Shown here: positions 17,729 through 24,708 of the stretch, piece by piece
How the letters are laid out: every line of letters starts with the position of its first letter
Numbering within the stretch: the stretch's first letter is position 1
DNA from: UBA1563 sp041667115
Lineage (GTDB): Bacteria; Bacteroidota; Ignavibacteria; Ignavibacteriales; Ignavibacteriaceae
Reading direction: 5' to 3'
DNA: 64,000 nucleotides
Assembly (NCBI GenBank): GCA_041667115.1
Contig: JBAYFO010000014.1
Location: 4,023-68,022 of the forward strand
The notes under the pieces: model-generated
Seen by the model: the letters and a program-made list of their open reading frames with translations, nothing else
Told to the model about the DNA's origin: nothing
Databases searched by the model: none
Program-made: the position numbers and the translations under genes

Positions 17729-17995
17729 ATTTCACTAACGGTATAACGGCGTGTTATGTTAAAATGCAACACTGCCGTATTAATTATTTACAATTCCATT
17801 TTATCTCAACATCCACAGTGATGTAATGTCAGCGATATTTATTTTTCTCATGTTTATCCCGCCTTGCGGGACTTTTTACTTATTAAACTACTGCCGGTAA
17901 GCCGTTCGTCTCCAGCAGATTAAAGATGATAGCTGTATTTGTACAGAAAATAACCGCTTTTAATTAACGACCTTTTTCTACCGTTAACATTGTAA
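17729..17995. repeat. Array spacer repeat, copy C, with perfect hairpin and T-run
   Basis: Holds TATAACGGCGTGTTATG (17742), CAACACTGCCG (17767-17777), TATTAATTATTTACAATTCC, and a perfect hairpin CCCGC-ctt-GCGGG (17858-17870) followed by ACTTTTTACTT. This looks like a rho-independent terminator on the plus strand. A second ACTACTGCCGG copy lies at 17887-17897, next to AAGCCGTTCGTC, a word found again near 19850. No plus-strand gene precedes the terminator. Confidence 0.72.
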
Positions 17996-18433
17996 TTACT
18001 GACCGAGGAGCCTGGTGAACGAAAGAGATGCCAGCTTCCACATATCATTTTGTTGCACATAAACCTCTGTAACCATAAAAGGATTAACTACTTCGTTTCC
18101 TCCGACAACGGCTAACAGAGTAATTCTGTTTAACAGGATTGCTGTTGAACCAATTATATTCACAGATACTTCATGGATATCTGTTTTCTTGTACCAAATT
18201 CCTCCACTTTTAATAACATTGAGTTCCTGTTCTTTTCCCCAAGAGCCTCCCATGTGGACAAATACAGCTTTATCGTGAAAGAGATTGTCCAGCGTATCTA
18301 CATTTTTGTCTGCCATCCATTGCCATTTTGATTTGGAGAGATTAATGATTTCTTGCTCGGCAGTAGAATTTTGTGCAGATAACAATTGTGCACTTATGAT
18401 TACTAAAAAAAATACAAGAATTGATGCTTTCAT
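17996..18433 (-). CDS. Exported nuclear-transport-factor-2-like (DUF4440/SnoaL-like) protein
   Basis: A 145-residue protein with a signal peptide (MKASILVFFLVIISAQLLSAQ) and one NTF2-like cone domain. SKSKWQWMADKNVDTLDNLFHDKAVFVHMGG matches the start of DUF4440 domains, and VTEVYVQQNDMWKLASLSFT matches their final strands. Such domains bind small ligands or act as decoration modules; no catalytic assignment is possible. Export is unusual but not rare in this phylum. The upstream spacer is the longest before a start in the array (118 bp to the TATAAC box). Confidence 0.8.
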   Translation of the reverse strand: MKASILVFFLVIISAQLLSAQNSTAEQEIINLSKSKWQWMADKNVDTLDNLFHDKAVFVHMGGSWGKEQELNVIKSGGIWYKKTDIHEVSVNIIGSTAILLNRITLLAVVGGNEVVNPFMVTEVYVQQNDMWKLASLSFTRLLGQ

Positions 18434-18551
18434 AATGATACCTTTTTTTAAATTTAATAATGCGATTACTTTTTTAAGTTATTCAAATTATCAATTTTTT
18501 GAGAATTACAGTTGCAGAATTTCAATTTATTTTTTATGATTTCTTAAAGCT

Positions 18552-18640
18552 TATAACGGTGTCGCCTTTCACCCGTCCGCCCATAACAGCAATAACGAAC
18601 TGAAAAACTACTGCCAATAATTTTTAACTAATTTATTTTA
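18552..18640. repeat. Array spacer repeat, copy B
   Basis: Starts TATAACGGTGTCGCC, then CCGTCCGCCC, AATAACGAAC, AAAAACTACTGCC and ATTTATTTTA. It aligns with copy A at 16698-16784. Further right in the same spacer a stem GCGGTCAA/TTGACCCGC (18713-18731), with one bulged base, lies just before TAGTTATACCGG and the end of the next gene. Confidence 0.75.
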
Positions 18641-18747
18641 TTAGAACAACTATTACTATTTACAATACATTGTGTAGATAACCCAATAAGTACTCAAATG
18701 CCCCAATGAAAACGCGGTCAATGTTGACCCGCTAGTTATACCGGTCA

Positions 18748-19596
18748 TTATTTATTTAAAAATTTCAAACCATTTTTACTTAATAGAAGTAAATCAAATG
18801 TTGGACCAATATGCCCATCAATCTTAGAAACAAGACTATACATTTTGTTACTTGCTATAATCATTTGAGAGCAAAAATTAATTGCATCTTTTAAATTTAG
18901 CTCCTTAGAAGTTACTTTGTTTTTAAGGATCATACTTAGTTTGGGATCATTCCTTAAATAATCAAATTCAGGTTTATTACCGTTTTGTAGTTCTAAAATA
19001 ACATGACTTGAACCAAAAGAAGAAAATGAACCTATAACTGATAAATCGTATACATTCACTTCAATAATAGGATTGATTTGTTTTATATAACGAAATTGAA
19101 GTAAAAACATTTTAGGATCGTTATGAACATTAAAATGGAAAAATATTATTTGAAATAATATATAGTTATTCTGAGGGAATTGACTTTCGGGCCAATCGAT
19201 ATAAGGTGCATTCAAGGCTGTACTAATGAACGCAGAACGAATCGAATCGCATAAATGATTCCAATATTCTATGTTGTCAGAAATTTTTTCTTTTTCAAGT
19301 TTTTTGTTTAATATATCAAAAACATTAAATATTTCTACATTATTTCTAGACACAATCGGCGCACCACAAATCGCAAAACCATTATAATTGTCAATTCTGA
19401 TAATTTTATTAAAATTATCATCGTTCCCCCTACTTGATCTGTATATTCGTTTATCTGCACATACTAAAATACCTTCATCGCAAGGAACTATGATGATAAG
19501 TGTCCCTTTATAAAATTCTGAGAACGAAATACAGTAATAATGATTATTAGGTATAAGAAATAATACAAATAAGATTACTTTTAGAAACTGCATCAT
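18748..19596 (-). CDS. Exported proteasome-like Ntn hydrolase
   Basis: A 282-residue protein with a hydrophobic N-terminus (MMQFLKVILFVLFLIPNN) and then KGTLIIIVPCDEGILVCADKR. Aligning Gly31-Thr32 with the proteasome beta-subunit processing site gives Thr32 as residue 1, Asp48 in CADKR as residue 17, and Lys64 in FNKIIRID as residue 33. That is the exact spacing of the proteasome catalytic Thr1/Asp17/Lys33. NYNGFAICGAPI fits the next strand. The remaining 200 residues are divergent. I infer a stand-alone Ntn hydrolase, secreted or activated by removal of the first 31 residues; there is no partner subunit nearby. It lies in the cassette-like array. Confidence 0.65.
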   Translation of the reverse strand: MMQFLKVILFVLFLIPNNHYYCISFSEFYKGTLIIIVPCDEGILVCADKRIYRSSRGNDDNFNKIIRIDNYNGFAICGAPIVSRNNVEIFNVFDILNKKLEKEKISDNIEYWNHLCDSIRSAFISTALNAPYIDWPESQFPQNNYILFQIIFFHFNVHNDPKMFLLQFRYIKQINPIIEVNVYDLSVIGSFSSFGSSHVILELQNGNKPEFDYLRNDPKLSMILKNKVTSKELNLKDAINFCSQMIIASNKMYSLVSKIDGHIGPTFDLLLLSKNGLKFLNK

Positions 19597-20056
19597 TTAT
19601 TTAATATGTATAGTGAATACGATATAACTATTACTGATACTGCCAAATTGCGATATAATATTCCGCCAGCGGGAATGTTATATTTAACTAAATACTGTCT
19701 TCTCATTTCATTTTCTACTTTTCTTGCAGCCTAACTCTCCAGATATTAAGAAGTGTTAGACCGCAGATTTTATTTTTTCTCCAACAGAAATTCATATCAA
19801 CCTTTCGGTTTTCTTACCGGTTTCTTCCGGTTGGATTTTCTTATTCCGCCAAGCCGTTCGTACTCATCGGTGTCTTCTCCAAATTGGCTAATAGCCCAGT
19901 AGTGGACAGTACTTTTATCCACATTTCAATAAGTTTCTTCTCTTCCGCATCATGCCGTTGCTTATCTCATCATTCCGTTTAGCCGTCTTTCGGCTTTTTT
20001 ATCTGCCACAAACTAACTCATTACAATTTTTTATAAATTCTTTTCTATGAGAGCCA
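19597..20056. other. Gene-free spacer at the right end of the array
   Basis: A 460-bp stretch without a convincing gene. It contains a TATAAC box (19623), a TACTGCCAA repeat variant (19638-19646), a CCGCCAGCGGG hairpin (about 19662-19672), the word AAGCCGTTCGT (about 19850) shared with 17899, and a perfect hairpin AGCCG-tcttt-CGGCT followed by a T-run (19981-20000) that terminates plus-strand transcription. On the minus strand an ATG overlapping the antitoxin stop opens only an 8-codon frame, possibly the remnant of a lost toxin. Confidence 0.6.
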
Positions 20057-20266
20057 TTAAAAATGTTTTTGAAATTCCTTTAAAGTAACAAATTCACCGA
20101 CTTTTATAGCCGCATCAACTTTAGGCTTCGCTTTTTTATATTCTTTAACATCTTCGTTGTCTTCAATCAATTCAAGCATGTGGTTATATGTTTCAATATC
20201 CAGTATGATTGATTGAGGTTTTCCATTTTCATCAACGATGAAATGTTTTCTTTTAGTAGTTAACAT
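20057..20266 (-). CDS. Orphan antitoxin, Phd/RelB-like
   Basis: A 69-residue protein: KHFIVDENGKPQSIILDIETYNHMLELIEDNEDVKEY, then KVGEFVTLKEFQKHF. The pattern of a short N-terminal strand, the phrase SIILDIETYNHM and an acidic C-terminal tail with a TLKEF-type ending is common among Phd/YefM- and RelB-like antitoxins of type II systems. The toxin gene would normally follow directly; here only an 8-codon frame follows at an overlapping ATG, so the partner seems lost. Autoregulation through its DNA-binding N-terminus would be expected. Confidence 0.65.
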   Translation of the reverse strand: MLTTKRKHFIVDENGKPQSIILDIETYNHMLELIEDNEDVKEYKKAKPKVDAAIKVGEFVTLKEFQKHF

Positions 20267-20369
20267 TTTTCTCTCACTTTTTTGTGCAAAATAAATTTAT
20301 TTTTGCCTTATTCAAAGACAAATAAGTTGAAATTAAAACCGCATGCACACTATCTTTTAACTCTTCTCG

Positions 20370-20891
20370 CTAATATGATTTTAACCATGCAGCCAAGGTA
20401 ACAGCGCTTTGCGACTTGTTATTGAAAGCTATATCTCCTTCTATCTTAAGAACTATTTGTTGATATTTATTGATCTCCGGACGAAAGATGTAAATAGAAT
20501 AAGTAGTACTCCCTCCATCCATCCCAACATAAGTTGTGTCTGAATAATTTGTTGTTGTTACCTGGTTAACAAGATTGTGACTCCAAATGAGAGTATCGTT
20601 AGGAATGGTTTTGATGTAGGTTTTAACATGCTGATACTTTGACTGGAGTTCTTGATCAGTGTATAAGCCATCAGCATGGAACAAGAAGGGAACGCTGTCT
20701 TTTGCGGGATTGTACGAATATTCTTTTCCGTCCGTATCAATCATTACGCCGTGATATTCTATTCCCCATGCATAATTTAGATATTCAACCTCGAAGATAA
20801 TACTGCTGTTACTTTGGATTTGCTCGTTTACATTTGAATCCTTGCATGAAAAAAAGAGAAGCGCTAACAACACCGGAATTATTTTTTTCAT
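20370..20891 (-). CDS. Hypothetical lipoprotein
   Basis: A lipoprotein of about 173 residues. I start it at the ATG 20891, where MKKIIPVLLALLFFSC gives a textbook lipoprotein signal and AAAGGTG lies just upstream; the frame is open further to 20921 without a good start. The mature part (KDSNVNEQIQ, then VTTTNYSDTTYVGMDGG) is polar with many Thr and Tyr and no recognised domain. It follows the orphan antitoxin on the same strand but has no array-type boxes around it, so I place it outside the cassette-like region. Confidence 0.7.
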   Translation of the reverse strand: MKKIIPVLLALLFFSCKDSNVNEQIQSNSSIIFEVEYLNYAWGIEYHGVMIDTDGKEYSYNPAKDSVPFLFHADGLYTDQELQSKYQHVKTYIKTIPNDTLIWSHNLVNQVTTTNYSDTTYVGMDGGSTTYSIYIFRPEINKYQQIVLKIEGDIAFNNKSQSAVTLAAWLKSY

Positions 20892-21034
20892 ACTACACCT
20901 TTTACCTAAATCGGATAACAATTAATAATACTACTTTAATTCAGTTTAATACTTCCGGCAATTGCAAATAAATGTCAAATACCTTTTATGAAATACAAAT
21001 ATTCATCTGAAGAATACTCTAACTGCAGAAATAG

Positions 21035-23413
21035 TTATAACACAACGCCGATTGCAGAAGTAACAGAAATATCCTTAAAGGCATTATAACTCACATCAAT
21101 TCTAATTAGTCCGAATATTCTTGAAATCCCCGCATACATTTCCCAATACGGTTTATTCATTGAACCCCCGGGTAAATATCCGGAACGATTCCATGTTTTT
21201 AACACGCTGCCGCCGGTAATAAAATCGAGATACAGATTGGAAATAAAATTCAACCCGAGCGCCTGAAATGGAATCGAACGCCAGTTATGTTCAACGTGTA
21301 AAGCTGCCATTTCACTCCCGGTATAGTAATAGGGCTTTAATCCTTTAAACGCTCCCGGCGGTGAAAAGAAATCCAACGCCGTATTCGGATTAAATAAATG
21401 CTGCGGTCCATATTTTCCGGTAACTATTCCTGCGTCAACAATCATTTCTAAATACGGAGCAATAAACAATTCCTTGTAAATGGTTTTTGTTTTAAACAAT
21501 CCTGTAACTCTGAATCTTTTATAATTGAAATCACTTGCAAATTTTGGATTGGAAAGATCTACTTTCGCGCGGATTCCATTCTCCGGTATAAATTGAATTT
21601 CCATCGGGTCCTTTCCCAAAAGAACTTCTAACGAAACTTTTCTGTCGCTCCCTTCAACTATATTCGGATTTTCTTCCGGAATCCTGTTCGCTTTAAAAAT
21701 ACTTTGATACTTCATCGCAGGCAAAGAACTTTCTTTTTCCGAAACAAAATCAAATTTAGCAGAAAAACCTTTACTGAAATTTTTCGTCATCCCTAAACTT
21801 ATTCCTTGGGCTAAAAAATAATTGAAATGATCGTTGAAACCAAGAGTTACGGCTATTCCGTTTAGGATATCCGGGTAAGGTGTGTATTCATCCAACTGCT
21901 TTGATTTATTAAAAACATTAACTTCAAATGCACTGATGTAAAAATCTTTTGGTTCAAAACGAAGCGACAATTTACCTTCAACTTTTTTCCTTCGAAAAGT
22001 ATAACCACCGAAAAGATCGATCGAAAGAATTTTTTGAAAAAAAGATGTATTGATTTTCGGTCCCAGCAATATGCCCGTAACGCGGTTATTCCCTAAAGTG
22101 ATATGGTTAAAAACAAATCCGGACACAGATGATAAAATACTTTTAGTAGTATCTCCGTCTTCATCCGGAATGAGTGATGAAAGTGCTCCTTTTATTTTAA
22201 TAATCTTCTCCAAAGTTTTGGTGCTGTCCAAAGTTGCATAAGCTTCAGTCTCACTTTTAGTTAAGGGAATGGGTTGCAGCGCTTTAATTTCCTCCCGGGA
22301 TAGTTCATACGGTTTTGCTCCTTTGCCCGAAGTGTCTGCAGTAAAACCGCCGTACTTTGAATTCACTGCATGTTCTATTGAGTCTGGAATTGAACTGTTA
22401 ATTTTGTATTCCGTAATATTGCTTACCTCTTCCCACTGCATTTTATCTAACGCAAGCAGTCCTTGAAAACTAAACTCAAATCCCGATTTGGTTTCAATGT
22501 AATTAGGGAACCAGTAGCCGTTGTACTTTCCAAATTGCTGAACAAATTTTACAGAAAGATCATTCACAAAAGGAAACCGCACTCCTTCATTTATCTCAAG
22601 GTTAACGCTGTTCACTGCATACATTCCGCTCTCAATAGTAATTTCTCCCTTAAGTAAAGGTTGAATACTTGAACGGGGAATTACTTTTATACGGTAAACG
22701 TCACCGGATTCAGATTCTGATATATCCACCAATTTGTAATCATAATAATCAAATGCATTATCGGCAAGCGGCAGATAAATTTTGTTTAGGATCAACGTTA
22801 ACGTGTCTTTGGAAAAATCGATGTAATAACTATCCGAAATATTAAAATCCATCGAATGCGTTTCCTTCTTTTGATTCTCCGTTTTATGGGTGGATAAAAT
22901 AAACTCCTTTTCCCAGGAACCAACCTTGTTATATCCCTTAATAAAAGTTTCCTCAATCGCCGCAACTTCTCCAGAAGATTTAATTATTTTTTTTGCGTAA
23001 GCGTTGTATTCAAAATTTACTAAACCTTTTCTATTCTCTTTTTTTCTCTTAATCGCTTCACGGATCACTCTATAAGCGATATTGTCGTTCGCATAAACAA
23101 CTACTTCCCCAAATTTCAACACTTCCGGTTGTAGATTTATATTTATGTTTTTTGTTCCGGGAAGTGATACGGAAATCGTATCGGTTTTATAACCAACGTA
23201 AGAAAAAATTAATTTATAACTCCCTGCATTTAATTTTAAAATGAATAGCCCATCAACATTGGTGGTAGTTCCGTTAGTTGTTTCGTCAATGCGGATACTT
23301 GCATAACCAAGAGGTTTGTTAGTTTCCCGATCAAGTATAGACCCGGTGATCTCATATTTCTGAGCAAAAGTTGTGCTTAAAAAGCATATAAGAAGGAAGA
23401 AAGTTTTTTTCAA
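21035..23413 (-). CDS. DUF5686-type outer-membrane protein with carboxypeptidase-like regulatory domain
   Basis: An outer-membrane protein of about 792 residues. After the signal peptide (KKTFFLLICFLSTTFAQ) comes a CarboxypepD_reg-like beta domain (ITGSILDRETNKPLGYASIRI) of the kind found on TonB-linked and DUF5686 proteins. Then VVVYANDNIAYRVIREAIKRKK, typical of DUF5686, and a long C-terminal beta-barrel ending in LIRIDVSYNAFKDISVT. No ATG is available at the start. I chose the TTG at 23413, which has GGATTAAC in front, as porU does; a TTG at 23428 is also in frame. Function unknown, possibly assembly or transport at the outer membrane. Confidence 0.82.
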   Translation of the reverse strand: MKKTFFLLICFLSTTFAQKYEITGSILDRETNKPLGYASIRIDETTNGTTTNVDGLFILKLNAGSYKLIFSYVGYKTDTISVSLPGTKNININLQPEVLKFGEVVVYANDNIAYRVIREAIKRKKENRKGLVNFEYNAYAKKIIKSSGEVAAIEETFIKGYNKVGSWEKEFILSTHKTENQKKETHSMDFNISDSYYIDFSKDTLTLILNKIYLPLADNAFDYYDYKLVDISESESGDVYRIKVIPRSSIQPLLKGEITIESGMYAVNSVNLEINEGVRFPFVNDLSVKFVQQFGKYNGYWFPNYIETKSGFEFSFQGLLALDKMQWEEVSNITEYKINSSIPDSIEHAVNSKYGGFTADTSGKGAKPYELSREEIKALQPIPLTKSETEAYATLDSTKTLEKIIKIKGALSSLIPDEDGDTTKSILSSVSGFVFNHITLGNNRVTGILLGPKINTSFFQKILSIDLFGGYTFRRKKVEGKLSLRFEPKDFYISAFEVNVFNKSKQLDEYTPYPDILNGIAVTLGFNDHFNYFLAQGISLGMTKNFSKGFSAKFDFVSEKESSLPAMKYQSIFKANRIPEENPNIVEGSDRKVSLEVLLGKDPMEIQFIPENGIRAKVDLSNPKFASDFNYKRFRVTGLFKTKTIYKELFIAPYLEMIVDAGIVTGKYGPQHLFNPNTALDFFSPPGAFKGLKPYYYTGSEMAALHVEHNWRSIPFQALGLNFISNLYLDFITGGSVLKTWNRSGYLPGGSMNKPYWEMYAGISRIFGLIRIDVSYNAFKDISVTSAIGVVL

Positions 23414-23668
23414 AGTTAATCCGATCAATATGTGTTTTGAGAAAAAAATTATTTAAATGTTAAGTGATTCTCCAAAAAGTCCTAATAATTCATATCGAAC
23501 CGGTTTTGTTGCAGAAAGATTCTGGCGCTAATTCATGTATCCAAAGTCAACCATTCAACAACTCTACTTTTCAACAAATCAACAATTCCCCCTCTTCCCC
23601 TCTACTTCAACTTGTGCTAAAAAAGGAACCGTTGTAAAAGAATAAATTCAAAACCGGGTATATGCTGC

Positions 23669-24298
23669 CTAATTTAAAGTATAACTATTTAACTTGAATT
23701 CATACATTGTATAACCGAAATACTGCCAGGTCTTTACTATTCCAATGTTTGGAATCATCCAAAATTGAGCAACTATTCCAGAACTTTGGTAAACATCATA
23801 CAAAACACAAGCATATGTTCTATTATTAATTGTTATTTTCTCAGAAGAAGATTTTGTTTTTATTGTATACCCTGCAAATGTGCTGCTGTCATTGTCAGCA
23901 GTTGGATACTTTAAAACTCTTTCAACTTTTGCGTGTCGTGGTGAAGTAGTTAGTAACTCGTCAACACTAGCTATATACAGTCCATCATTTTCATTTTTTA
24001 ATAACATCTTTAATGCGGGAAAGGTGTTTACAATTAAGTTTTTAACATAATATCCTTTAAATGAATCCATGGAATCAGTTTTTACTACTTCCATTATTAT
24101 TTCGGAAGAATCAATCAATCCTTTTATTGAGTTATCAGAATTGAGACTATAATGCAGGCATGTGTAATTCCAACTGTTATTAAGATTTAAGGGGAAGATT
24201 TCAATTTTACTATAGGGGGATGCAGTAGGGTTAGAAAATTTACAATTAATTGATAACAATGAAGAAAATAGTGCGAAGACATAAACAATCTTTTTCAT
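23669..24298 (-). CDS. Hypothetical lipoprotein
   Basis: A 209-residue exported protein with signal MKKIVYVFALFSSLLSINC, where the Cys at residue 19 is a likely lipidation site, followed by KFSNPTASPYSKIEIFPLN and LNNSWNYTCLHYSLN. The remainder has the alternating pattern of a beta-sandwich and ends VKTWQYFGYTMYEFKLNSYTLN. I do not recognise the family. It is preceded (in transcription) by a 410-bp gap and followed by a 240-bp gap, so it is probably transcribed alone. Confidence 0.68.
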   Translation of the reverse strand: MKKIVYVFALFSSLLSINCKFSNPTASPYSKIEIFPLNLNNSWNYTCLHYSLNSDNSIKGLIDSSEIIMEVVKTDSMDSFKGYYVKNLIVNTFPALKMLLKNENDGLYIASVDELLTTSPRHAKVERVLKYPTADNDSSTFAGYTIKTKSSSEKITINNRTYACVLYDVYQSSGIVAQFWMIPNIGIVKTWQYFGYTMYEFKLNSYTLN

Positions 24299-24583
24299 AG
24301 ATATTACATAGTCCTAAAGAAATTATTTATAGTTTTTTTGACTTTGATTTCAGTTCCAAATCATCCTTTTATGTAAGAGTTAAACAAACCAAAGCAATCT
24401 GAAGTCATCTCTCCACACAAGAATACCTCATAATTATTTGTGCAAACAGATTATTTTTTTTACAACCTTCTAAGGAAAAGTAAGTTCGAGTGAAGAACCC
24501 CGTTCCCATGGTTTTAAATAACCGCTGTAATCTTAAGGCAAATAAAAATAAATGTCAAATACTTTTTTGCGGCGAACAAAAAA

Positions 24584-24673
24584 CTTAACCACAACGAACA
24601 CAAAGTTTTTCACAAAGATCACAATTGAATTTTGTGCCCTTTGTGTTTTTCTCTTTGTGAACCATGTGGTAAG
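24584..24673. repeat. Large CACAAAG-type inverted repeat
   Basis: CTTAACCACA (24584-24593) pairs with TGTGGTAAG (24665-24673) with one bulge, and several ACACAAAG and CTTTGTG words pair inside, giving a hairpin of about 90 bases between two minus-strand genes. It resembles the dispersed CACAAAGG/CACAGAGG intergenic repeats of many AT-rich genomes. The rest of the 24299-24708 gap shows nothing I can assign. Confidence 0.7.
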
Positions 24674-24708
24674 ACTTTTCACCACCAACCGCTGCGGCGA
24701 ATTGAAAA

